DNA of 31,759 bases from an uncultured Lachnospiraceae bacterium. Lineage in GTDB: Bacteria > Bacillota > Clostridia > Lachnospirales > Lachnospiraceae. The notes beneath the pieces were generated by a model. It saw only the letters and a list, made by a program, of their open reading frames with translations. It ran no database searches and was not told where the DNA came from. The DNA lies in NCBI GenBank assembly GCA_934293375.1, contig CAKQYS010000018.1:1-31759 (forward strand), given 5' to 3'. Positions 24,905 through 31,759 of this stretch are shown in pieces; position 1 is the stretch's first letter, and each line of letters begins with the position of its first letter. A program made the position numbers and the translations under genes.

Positions 24905-26437
24905 ATGGAATATGTACCACAGATGTATGCGACATTCTGTGCATTGATACCACCACTGGTGGCGATTATTTTAGCACTGATCACGAAGGAGGTGTACAGT
25001 TCACTCTTTATTGGTATTGTGATAGGCGGCTTGTTTTATGGCGATATTTTCTGCCCGACATTTGATCTGGAGCGCTCGGTTACGCACATTTTTCAGGATG
25101 GCCTTGTGGGATCCTTGTCAGATCCATACAATGTAGGTATTCTTGTATTCCTTGTGATCCTTGGCGTTATGGTGTGTATGATGAACGAAGCAGGCGGATC
25201 GGCGGCTTTTGGTAAATGGGCCAGCGAACATATCAAAACGCGTGTAGGTGCACAGCTGGCAGCAATCATATTGGGAATGTTGATCTTTATTGATGATTAT
25301 TTCAACTGCCTGACAGTCGGTAGTGTGATGCGTCCGGTAACAGATAGTCATAATGTATCAAGAGCAAAACTGGCATACCTGATCGATGCAACTGCAGCAC
25401 CGATCTGTATTATTGCACCGATTTCGTCCTGGGCAGCGGCAGTGACAGGATTTGTAGAGGGGGAGGATGGCTTCTCGATTTTTATTAAGGCAATTCCGTA
25501 TAACTATTATGCACTTCTCACAATCGTAGCAATGTTTACGATCGTAGTGATGAAAGTCGATTTCGGCCCGATGTTATTGCATGAGAAGAATGCTTTAAAA
25601 GGGGATCTTCTCACGGTCAAGGATGCCCAGTTTGAGAAGGTAGAATATGATTTTGCAAATGCAAAAGGAAAGGTGATTGATCTTCTTTTCCCTATCATTG
25701 TATTGATCATTAGTTGTGTGATCGGAATGATCTATACAGGCGGATTCTTTGCGGGTAAGGATTTTATCACAGCATTTTCAAAGAGTGATGCATCTGTAGG
25801 ATTGATGCTTGGCAGCTTTTTTGCATTGATCATAACGATTCTGTTTTATATGTGTAGAAGGGTTATCAGTTTTCGAAAGGCGTGTGATTGTATTCCGGAA
25901 GGATTTAAAGCAATGGTGCCTGCAATCCTGATCCTGACATTTGCATGGACATTAAAGAGCATGACGGACAGTCTCGGTGCAAAGTATTATGTGGCAGATC
26001 TGGTAAATGGCATGTCGGGCGAACTTGTGAAGACATTGCCGGCTATTATATTCCTGGTAGCAGTATTTCTGGCATTTGCAACAGGAACATCATGGGGTAC
26101 ATTTGGCATTCTGATTCCGATCGTAGTAGATACTTTTCAGGATAAAAATCCGGTGTTGATGATCATTTCAATCTCGGCATGTATGGCCGGTGCGGTCTGT
26201 GGAGACCACTGTTCCCCAATTTCCGACACGACGATCATGGCTTCTGCCGGTGCACAATGCAACCATGTCAGTCATGTATCCACGCAGCTTCCATATGTTG
26301 TAGTGGTGGCTGTGATCTCATGCCTGTCATATGTGGTGGCAGGGTTTATACAGAATCCGGTTGTGCCGTTGGTACTCGGTATCATCGTGACGGTTTTGGC
26401 ATTTTACATTATTAAATATGCAACGCAGACAAAGTAA
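24905..26437 (+). CDS. NhaC-family Na+/H+ antiporter
   Basis: The 510-residue integral membrane protein belongs to the NhaC family (PF03553 type). About eleven hydrophobic segments are visible. Polar family motifs include FIDDYFNCLTVGSVMRPVTD (about residue 128), ATAAPICIIAPISSWAAAVT, ATGTSWGTFGILIPIV and the AGAVCGDHCSPISDTTIMAS stretch near 430. Members exchange sodium, or organic substrate pairs such as malate/lactate, against protons, and the exact substrate is unknown. An ATG at 24881 exists but is too close to its AAAGG. The ATG at 24905 has GGAGG eight bases upstream and is preferred. The methyltransferase follows after 14 bp on the same strand. Confidence 0.88.
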   Translation: MEYVPQMYATFCALIPPLVAIILALITKEVYSSLFIGIVIGGLFYGDIFCPTFDLERSVTHIFQDGLVGSLSDPYNVGILVFLVILGVMVCMMNEAGGSAAFGKWASEHIKTRVGAQLAAIILGMLIFIDDYFNCLTVGSVMRPVTDSHNVSRAKLAYLIDATAAPICIIAPISSWAAAVTGFVEGEDGFSIFIKAIPYNYYALLTIVAMFTIVVMKVDFGPMLLHEKNALKGDLLTVKDAQFEKVEYDFANAKGKVIDLLFPIIVLIISCVIGMIYTGGFFAGKDFITAFSKSDASVGLMLGSFFALIITILFYMCRRVISFRKACDCIPEGFKAMVPAILILTFAWTLKSMTDSLGAKYYVADLVNGMSGELVKTLPAIIFLVAVFLAFATGTSWGTFGILIPIVVDTFQDKNPVLMIISISACMAGAVCGDHCSPISDTTIMASAGAQCNHVSHVSTQLPYVVVVAVISCLSYVVAGFIQNPVVPLVLGIIVTVLAFYIIKYATQTK

Positions 26438-26451
26438 GGGGAGTGCGTAAG

Positions 26452-27528
26452 GTGAGGCAATACAAGATAGTTGACCTGTTTGCGGGGGTCGGAGGATTGA
26501 GCTATGGTTTTTCACAGCTCAATGCATTTGAGATCATTATGGCAAATGAAATAGAACCTGACATCTCAAAGGCGTATTCGTTGAATCATCCGGGCGTGCG
26601 TATGTTGAATTGTGATATCAACGAACTGACAGAGGATATTATAAAAGAAGCAATTGGCGATAATAGGATTGATGTTGTGGTAGGTGGTCCCCCGTGTCAA
26701 TCATATTCGACATTGGGAAAGCGTCAGATGGATGACAGAGCCAATCTCTTTATGCAATACAAGCGGGTGCTGGGTATTATCAAACCGAAGGCATTTGTCT
26801 TTGAAAATGTTACAGGTATTCTGAGTATGGACAAAGGAAACTTATTTCGGAATGTCAGAAAAGAGTTTGAAGATTTGGGATATCAGTTGCAATATCAAGT
26901 GTTAAATGCAGTGGATTATGGTGTGCCCCAGTACCGGGAAAGGGTCATTCTGGTTGGATTTCTGAATGAGAATCATTATGAATATCCGGAAGCCACACAT
27001 GGAGAGGGTGGCATACCGTATGTGACTTTAAAGGATGCCATCGGTGATCTGCCGGTGCTTTCCGGTGGACAGACCAATAATCAATACGCATCCTGTGTCA
27101 GCAATGCATTTTTGGAATTTGTCAGAAAAAACGGTACCACGCAATTAACGGAACATACTGCTCCGAAGAATGGGGAGCATTTGATCCGGATCATGCAGGC
27201 ACTGAAAGATGGGCAGACCAAAAATGACCTGCCAAAAGACATACGGCCCAAGAGTGGATACGGAAATACCTATGCAAAGCTCTGGTGGGACAGACCTTCC
27301 ACTACAATCACAAGAAATTTTGCATGTCCATCTTCTTCAAGATGCATTCATCCAAGAGATTCCAGAGCGATGACCATCCGGGAAGGGGCAAGACTGCAGA
27401 GCTTTCCAGACGATTACCGGTTTTATGGCAGCGATGGAATGAAACGGTTGGAAATCGGCAATGCGGTTCCGCCGTTGTTATCGGTCGCCATCGCTAACAA
27501 GATGCTTCAGGCTTTGGAAGAACTGTAA
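26452..27528 (+). CDS. DNA (cytosine-5-)-methyltransferase, type II
   Basis: The 358-residue enzyme transfers methyl from SAM to C5 of cytosine. The canonical motifs are in order: I as VDLFAGVGGLSYGF, IV with catalytic Cys as GGPPCQSYSTLGKRQ, VI as FENV, VIII as PQYRERVILVGF, IX as WWDRPSTTITRNF and X as EIGNAVPPLLSVAIANKM. The target-recognition region between VIII and IX is modest in size and its site cannot be predicted by eye. GTG at 26452 is chosen because AAGGGGA lies about nine bases before it; a GTG at 26443 abuts that site. The ribosome binding site overlaps the antiporter stop codon. The gene faces the putative restriction enzyme, with stop codons 12 bp apart, so the two form a type II restriction-modification pair. 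Confidence 0.92.
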   Translation: MRQYKIVDLFAGVGGLSYGFSQLNAFEIIMANEIEPDISKAYSLNHPGVRMLNCDINELTEDIIKEAIGDNRIDVVVGGPPCQSYSTLGKRQMDDRANLFMQYKRVLGIIKPKAFVFENVTGILSMDKGNLFRNVRKEFEDLGYQLQYQVLNAVDYGVPQYRERVILVGFLNENHYEYPEATHGEGGIPYVTLKDAIGDLPVLSGGQTNNQYASCVSNAFLEFVRKNGTTQLTEHTAPKNGEHLIRIMQALKDGQTKNDLPKDIRPKSGYGNTYAKLWWDRPSTTITRNFACPSSSRCIHPRDSRAMTIREGARLQSFPDDYRFYGSDGMKRLEIGNAVPPLLSVAIANKMLQALEEL

Positions 27529-27540
27529 GACATCCCGGTA

Positions 27541-28215
27541 TTAGAGTCCCTTAATTGCCTCCAGAACCGCTGCTCGGACATTTGGAAGTGAGAAGTCATG
27601 TAATGCGTCGGTGCTTACAGACAGTTCATATGCCGGTTTGCCCCCATAAGGACGGTGTGAAGCAATTCTGACTGCCGGAATCGTTTGCCTGAAATCAAAA
27701 AGTGTATATTTTTGAATTTGCGGAGATAGCGCAATAGCCAGCAATAAACTGCGATGCTGCTGTAATTGCATATATTTATTATCTCTTAAATGTAATTTGT
27801 GATTACGATACCAAAAGCCGGTATAGTCATTGACCAATTCCATCGTGATCTCATTTCCGTTTTGTGTCCGAATGCGATAGTCGCCGGTCGTGGATGTCCT
27901 CTGGTTTGGAAGGATCTGCCTTGTGCGGTCTGCTCCGGAAAGCATTATGTGAAAATCCGGACACTGCATTTGCTGCAGGAAGAGATCTTCAAATATCCAG
28001 GAAGCGACGAGATCCTGTCCGTATTCGATCGGTGATCGTTTGTCAGAATGATGCTGACAGGATAACAGATTTTGATAAATGACCAGGTGCCGGCTTCGTA
28101 AATGATCAATGTCTCCTTTTAGAATCAGAATATTAGATTCATCATAACCCAAATCAGCAGCGTAATCGCAAAGTGGTTTGTCCAGATAGCTGCTTAGTCC
28201 TGCATATGCTCCCAT
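27541..28215 (-). CDS. Putative type II restriction endonuclease
   Basis: I cannot place this 224-residue protein in a named family. A nuclease role is inferred from its position facing a cytosine methyltransferase, its size, and a PD-(D/E)xK-like patch: TTGDYRI with D112, then ITMELVND with E126. That is followed by KLHLRDNKYMQLQ with several basic residues (K140, R144, K147). The expected ExK lysine is V128, so the catalytic lysine would have to come from elsewhere or the reading is wrong. The start has AAGGAG eight bases upstream. No membrane segments or signal peptide are present. Alternatives are another accessory protein unrelated to the methyltransferase. Confidence 0.6.
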   Translation of the reverse strand: MGAYAGLSSYLDKPLCDYAADLGYDESNILILKGDIDHLRSRHLVIYQNLLSCQHHSDKRSPIEYGQDLVASWIFEDLFLQQMQCPDFHIMLSGADRTRQILPNQRTSTTGDYRIRTQNGNEITMELVNDYTGFWYRNHKLHLRDNKYMQLQQHRSLLLAIALSPQIQKYTLFDFRQTIPAVRIASHRPYGGKPAYELSVSTDALHDFSLPNVRAAVLEAIKGL

Positions 28216-28243
28216 AAATGTTTCTCCTTTTCTAGGGTGTATT

Positions 28244-28259
28244 ATTCTCAGTACAGAAT
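28244..28259. promoter_or_regulatory. Inverted repeat upstream of the putative restriction gene
   Basis: ATTCT and AGAAT lie six bases apart between the divergent starts of the putative endonuclease and the next gene, about 30 bp upstream of the endonuclease ATG. It is a possible operator, but the match is short. Confidence 0.3.
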
Positions 28260-28319
28260 ATCAAAATTAGAACCGTTAGTCTACAGGTAATAGGCAGTTT
28301 CCATGAAACCGGTAGTTCA

Positions 28320-28349
28320 TTGACAGTACATAAATCCGGTATGTAAAAT
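28320..28349 (+). promoter_or_regulatory. Promoter for the gene at 28382
   Basis: TTGACA (28320-28325) and TAAAAT (28344-28349) are separated by 18 bp, about 30 bp before the start codon. Confidence 0.75.
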
Positions 28350-28381
28350 GGATGGTATCAAAGAAAGGCCGGAGGTGCAGA

Positions 28382-28690
28382 ATGGATTGTAGAAATTATA
28401 TACCAATGGAAAAATTATCGTTTCGATTTCGTTATTTCTGCTTTATTGATACAAAAGAATATCTGGCAGATGCCCTGTTTATCAAGCACAAGGTACGGGT
28501 GTGTTTTGAGCAGGAAGCAGAGAAAGCCGGTACAGATTATATTTTTGTCTTTTGTAAGGTCAGGAAACGGGATGTAGACCGGTTTTTGAATGCGTTAGGA
28601 GATTTAAAGACAAAGATGTTGTTGTTAGGACATCCTGATTATCTGAACTATTGTGAGAATGTGCAGAATCGTATTGCGGCACAGAGATAG
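28382..28690 (+). CDS. Hypothetical protein, 102 residues
   Basis: I do not recognise this protein. It is soluble, basic at the C-terminus and contains four cysteines. There is no signal peptide or clear motif. The segment YIFVFCKVRKRDVDRFLNAL reads as a strand followed by a helix. GGAGG six bases before the ATG at 28382 and the promoter above support it as a real gene. An upstream in-frame GTG at 28352 lacks a ribosome binding site. It is followed by another unrecognised gene after 30 bp, likely in the same transcript. Confidence 0.65.
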   Translation: MDCRNYIPMEKLSFRFRYFCFIDTKEYLADALFIKHKVRVCFEQEAEKAGTDYIFVFCKVRKRDVDRFLNALGDLKTKMLLLGHPDYLNYCENVQNRIAAQR

Positions 28691-28720
28691 GATGCCCGGG
28701 GTTATGTGAGGGAGGATATT

Positions 28721-29458
28721 ATGAATCAACAGAAATGGAAGGTATATTGCGATGGTGCCAGAAAAAGGAAAGCTGCATACATGAAACAGGATAGGGATCA
28801 GTTGTATTTGATCCAATTATTTGATTATAACTGCGGAAGCTGTAGCAGCGGTGTGACAGAGGTTTTTACAGATGATATTGAAGATTTTTCCGGACATTAT
28901 CTGGAATTGGAGAAGGATAGTGTAAGAAAGGACAGATTCCTTAGAAGTAGATCGGGAGAGATTGTTACGGATTATTATTCCGATTCTCCGGAACTCAATA
29001 TTGTGCAATTGGTAGATGTGACAGACTGTGGTTGTGCCGTGAAGTGCAGGACAGATCAGACATTTGCGATTGCAAATGGATATGGTGTTCCGACAAATTA
29101 TTTTTTTGAGGCAGTCTGCTTCGAGATCCGGTGGATTTATTTTCGGAATATGTTTTATAAGCTGGTCAGACCATGCGGATTTGGCTGTTGCAAGGAAAGC
29201 ATGTTTATCCGGGAAGAGTCTTTGCGTAAGATTGATATATATGGCAATCCTTTCTGGCTGTATCAGCATGACAAGGAGGTCCCATTTGCATCGGCAGACA
29301 GGGAAGCCTATAGCAATACAGTACTGACATCATATGTCTGGCAGGTTGCGGACCGGTTTGCAACTGAAGATGAGCTACGAAAGGATATGGACAGGGGCTG
29401 GCTGTTAAAAAGGCAGATATCCAAAACATTTGCTGATCTTCCGGGCGATGCCGGATGA
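28721..29458 (+). CDS. Hypothetical protein, 245 residues, cysteine-containing
   Basis: I do not recognise this protein. The N-terminal half looks beta-rich (WKVYCDGARKRKAAYMKQ, then QLYLIQLFDYNCGSC) and holds several cysteines in loose pairs (CGSC, CGCAVKC). The centre has a hydrophobic aromatic stretch (EIRWIYFRNMFYKLV) followed by CGFGCCKES. No signal peptide is present. GGGAGG five bases before the ATG supports the start at 28721. The gene follows the 102-residue gene closely, suggesting an operon. Confidence 0.65.
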   Translation: MNQQKWKVYCDGARKRKAAYMKQDRDQLYLIQLFDYNCGSCSSGVTEVFTDDIEDFSGHYLELEKDSVRKDRFLRSRSGEIVTDYYSDSPELNIVQLVDVTDCGCAVKCRTDQTFAIANGYGVPTNYFFEAVCFEIRWIYFRNMFYKLVRPCGFGCCKESMFIREESLRKIDIYGNPFWLYQHDKEVPFASADREAYSNTVLTSYVWQVADRFATEDELRKDMDRGWLLKRQISKTFADLPGDAG

Positions 29459-29555
29459 TGTCAGATCAGTGATGGAGATTTTTTAGAAGGAAACAGCGGG
29501 TTGCTTTTCTGTAGACGGTTTTTCGATTATGATATTGGTCATGGAGGTGGATACG

Positions 29556-30323
29556 ATGGAAACAAAGAATGTGATTTTAGAGCTTCGTACGAAAAAGGGA
29601 CTTTCTCAGGATGAATTAGCTGAGAAATTGATGGTGACCAGACAGGCGGTGTCCCGCTGGGAAAATGGGGAAACGATTCCGAATACAGAGACATTAAAGC
29701 TATTATCAAAGGAGTTTGATGTATCAATCAATACATTGTTAGGTGCACCGAGACAGCTGGTCTGTCAGTGCTGCGGTATGCCGCTTGAAGATGATACACT
29801 CATCAGCCGGGATCGCGACGGAACACCGAACGAGCAGTATTGTAAGTGGTGTTATGCCGACGGCACATATACCTATAGTGATATGGACGATTTGATCGAT
29901 GTCTGTGTCAAGCACATGGTAAATGAAAATTTTACGGAAGAACAGGCACGCGCGTATATGCAGGAGCTGCTTCCAAAACTGGATTATTGGAAGCGCTACG
30001 AGCAGTTGAGTGATCATGGACAATTTGAAGCATTTAAGCAGCAACTGATGCAGGAAATCAATGATCTTCATGTAGATGGGCTTCCCAAAGTGGAGAAATT
30101 GAATGCTTTGGTTGGCAGATATGTGAATCTGGCGTATCCGCTTCCGAATGGCAGATCCGTCAAGTTTCTGGATGATGACACAACCTATCTGGGAACCCAG
30201 CTGGAATGTGAATTTGGTGGAGCGCGTTGCTTTGGCGTTCTTGCCAACATGGATTTTATTATGATCTCGACATATGGGGCGGAAGGCGAAAATCCGGAAC
30301 TGGTAGTTTATAAGAAAAGGTAG
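29556..30323 (+). CDS. HTH-type (XRE) regulator with zinc-ribbon domain
   Basis: The 255-residue protein begins with an XRE-family helix-turn-helix at residues 5-58 (LRTKKGLSQDELAEKLMVTR then QAVSRWENG). A zinc-ribbon-like region follows: CQCCGMPLEDD with three cysteines, and CKWCYADG with two more about 25 residues later. It ends in a domain with VNLAYPLPNGRSVKFLDDDT and a beta-rich C-terminus. This combination of HTH, putative zinc ribbon and a small domain recurs in Firmicutes regulators that may sense a ligand, but the target is unknown. The ATG at 29556 follows GGAGGTGG. A terminator lies downstream. Confidence 0.8.
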   Translation: METKNVILELRTKKGLSQDELAEKLMVTRQAVSRWENGETIPNTETLKLLSKEFDVSINTLLGAPRQLVCQCCGMPLEDDTLISRDRDGTPNEQYCKWCYADGTYTYSDMDDLIDVCVKHMVNENFTEEQARAYMQELLPKLDYWKRYEQLSDHGQFEAFKQQLMQEINDLHVDGLPKVEKLNALVGRYVNLAYPLPNGRSVKFLDDDTTYLGTQLECEFGGARCFGVLANMDFIMISTYGAEGENPELVVYKKR

Positions 30324-30354
30324 GATTGGGTTATAACCGCATATTGATATTATG

Positions 30355-30393
30355 AAAGCAGCAGTGATGATGGGAAAGTCAGTGCTGCTTTTT
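30355..30393 (+). terminator. Rho-independent terminator after the HTH/zinc-ribbon gene
   Basis: AAAGCAGCAGTGA and TCAGTGCTGCTTT pair over 13 bp with one mismatch, followed by TT in a TTTTT run. Confidence 0.82.
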
Positions 30394-30530
30394 AACGCAA
30401 GAGAAAATTAATTGAGAAAAAAACGAGACATTTATGATAGAATAAAATTGTTCTGATTCTCGTTTTCTATACAAGTCATTCACCTCGTATTGCATATCCA
30501 CGGGCAATACGGTTAATAAATGCAGCCAAT

Positions 30531-31208
30531 ATGCCTGAATTTATTGAATGCTATGAAGGCAGTAATGGATTGGATTTTCAGCTGGTATCCTATTTAGGAT
30601 ATGAGTTACATACCGATAATACCAATGAAATGGTTATTGTATCAAATGATACAGGGTTTGATGCAGTAGTTCATTTTTGGATGGATCGTAAGATGAATGT
30701 TAAGAGAGTTCCTCACTCAAATGCTTCAAATACTCATATCCTAGAAGTGAAAGAACCTGTATCTGACGATGAATGCATTACCAGTTCATCATCAGTAAAA
30801 GTGACAGAAAAGATAAGTGGTATAGATAAAAGAGAACTCTATACTATTATCAATTGCATAGGAGTAGATGCCCCATCATATATTCATCTTGCACTTGTTC
30901 ACTTTTATGGTAATAAAAACGGAGAGAATATTTACAAATACTTGAAGAAAGAACAATTTGTGGCGCCTCCGGTTCAGTGGTCTAACGAAACAAAGATGAA
31001 AAAGTTCATAGAGCTTATTATTAAGTATGTGAATACATCCCAGGTTTCAATTCCGGAATCTTTGCCGGCCTTTATCGTCAACAATATAGTTGATGATAAA
31101 AATTCTATGGGAAATAAGTTTCACCAATCATATGGAGGTTCAGGACCACAATTACATAAAATATTCAAGCCGTTTTATAAAACTCTTGCTAAAATCAAGA
31201 AAAAATAA
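30531..31208 (+). CDS. PIN/NYN-like nuclease-family protein, apparently lacking its N-terminus
   Basis: The 225-residue frame carries a PIN-like core: EGSNGLDFQLVSYLGY with an acidic D, then VIVSNDTGFDAVVHFW, the conserved 'S-x-D-x-G-F' strand of PIN/NYN-type RNases. A C-terminal segment (IINCIGVDAPSYIHLALVHF, ENIYKYLKKE) follows. Related proteins normally start with a strand-plus-Asp (DxxN) and a segment like FYT..SPRI. Here the open frame does continue upstream to 30441 with FYTSHSPRIAYPRAIRLINA but reaches a TAG at 30438 without a start codon or ribosome binding site. The gene therefore looks 5'-truncated. Its AT-rich codon use differs from the genes before it. Confidence 0.5.
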   Translation: MPEFIECYEGSNGLDFQLVSYLGYELHTDNTNEMVIVSNDTGFDAVVHFWMDRKMNVKRVPHSNASNTHILEVKEPVSDDECITSSSSVKVTEKISGIDKRELYTIINCIGVDAPSYIHLALVHFYGNKNGENIYKYLKKEQFVAPPVQWSNETKMKKFIELIIKYVNTSQVSIPESLPAFIVNNIVDDKNSMGNKFHQSYGGSGPQLHKIFKPFYKTLAKIKKK

Positions 31209-31636
31209 AACAGAAAGACATCAGAACATATTAATCTCCCTATGGTGCTTATAGTACCATAGGGGTAACCTCTTACTCCGTTTGTTGTACACATTTTGCT
31301 AAGATCTGCATTTAATGTACAGAAATGACCGATGCATAAAGAAAGATTAATATTGTGCAAAATGCTATAAATGGTAGCAGGAAAGCACATTTGGGAAGGA
31401 GATAGAAATTGGATTAAAATATTTTTCATCTGCCATGGCAGGACTGTGGGAATGCAGTAAAATCAGTACTTTATGGGGTAAAATGGGGCGGATTTTTGCA
31501 CTAATAGTAGTTAAAGACTACGGTAATACTACGAATGGAAAGATGAAAAATAGGAAATGTGGATAATCGTTAAAATGTGAGGAACAATCGTTAAAAAGTA
31601 GCAGTTTCCAAATTTTGCAATAACAATACAAATGTA
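31209..31636. other. AT-rich intergenic region with a hairpin and direct repeats
   Basis: No supported gene lies here. A 12-bp hairpin with a 3-base loop (CCCTATGGTGCT / AGTACCATAGGG) spans 31238-31264, with no T-run on either strand. AATCGTTAAAA occurs twice, at 31565-31575 and 31586-31596, with starts 21 bp apart, and may be an operator for the antitoxin gene. Confidence 0.55.
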
Positions 31637-31665
31637 TTGAAATAGAAATGATTTAGCATTATAAT
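31627..31665 (+). promoter_or_regulatory. Promoter and operator-like repeat of the antitoxin gene
   Basis: TTGAAA (31637-31642) and TATAAT (31660-31665) are 17 bp apart. A CAATAC/GTATTG inverted repeat (about 31624-31639) overlaps the -35 box, a position suited to repression by the antitoxin. Confidence 0.75.
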
Positions 31666-31696
31666 GAAGAAAATAGATGGAGGTGAGGTGCTGAAC

Positions 31697-31759
31697 ATGG
31701 CTAGTACAATTCAGGTCAGAGTAGAAGATGAGTTAAAGAGTAAATCAGATGCACTATTT
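31697..31759 (+). CDS. RelB/DinJ-family antitoxin, N-terminus (partial at window edge)
   Basis: The first 21 codons (MASTIQVRVEDELKSKSDAL) have the pattern of the RelB/DinJ ribbon-helix-helix antitoxin start: TIQVRVD.LK..AD. Antitoxins of this kind bind a RelE/YafQ-type mRNA interferase and their own promoter. The gene follows GGAGGTGAGGTG and a strong promoter. The toxin gene would lie outside the window. Confidence 0.7.
   Translation, partial: MASTIQVRVEDELKSKSDALF

Overview
The window looks like chromosomal DNA from a Gram-positive anaerobe of the Clostridia, most likely a gut Lachnospiraceae. The evidence is strong AGGAGG-type ribosome binding sites, rho-independent terminators, a threonine T-box leader, the gdpP-rplI-dnaB gene order, a YtvI-type membrane protein and a BspA-like leucine-rich-repeat surface protein. 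The genus cannot be fixed from the sequence alone. No tRNA, rRNA or CRISPR array was seen.

Layout, left half. Positions 1-4551 hold a surface-protein locus: the tail of one leucine-rich-repeat protein, a family 8 glycosyltransferase, and a 1174-residue leucine-rich-repeat protein, ending in a clear terminator. Positions 4706-7573 encode a YtvI/AI-2E family membrane protein, a DUF2974 alpha/beta-hydrolase-like protein and a histidine phosphatase. Then come prolyl-tRNA synthetase, a TRIC-like channel and the CCA-adding enzyme on the plus strand, facing a PLP aminotransferase on the minus strand. Positions 12419-13046 form a scarred intergenic region. It holds a 179-bp nested palindromic (MITE-like) element and a 54-codon fusion that appears to be all that is left of an efflux adaptor plus MacB-type permease operon. 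A marR-tauE pair follows on the minus strand.

Layout, right half. Next come a membrane coiled-coil protein with a duplicated C-terminal motif, a lipoprotein polysaccharide deacetylase, glucose-6-phosphate isomerase, and the gdpP-rplI-dnaB operon. The operon shares a bidirectional terminator with thrS, which lies on the minus strand behind a T-box and a TTGACA/TAGAAT promoter. An NhaC-family antiporter is followed closely by a DNA cytosine methyltransferase, which faces a putative cognate restriction enzyme. The last part (about 28.3-31.8 kb) is accessory and becomes AT-rich after 30.4 kb. It holds two unrecognised genes, an HTH/zinc-ribbon regulator, a PIN-like protein that seems to lack its N-terminus, and the start of a RelB/DinJ-type antitoxin cut by the window edge.

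Most genes are housekeeping. The less ordinary material is the palindromic element and its solo end copy at the 3' end of the DUF2974 gene, the collapsed efflux operon, the restriction-modification pair with an unidentified nuclease, and the truncated PIN-like gene.
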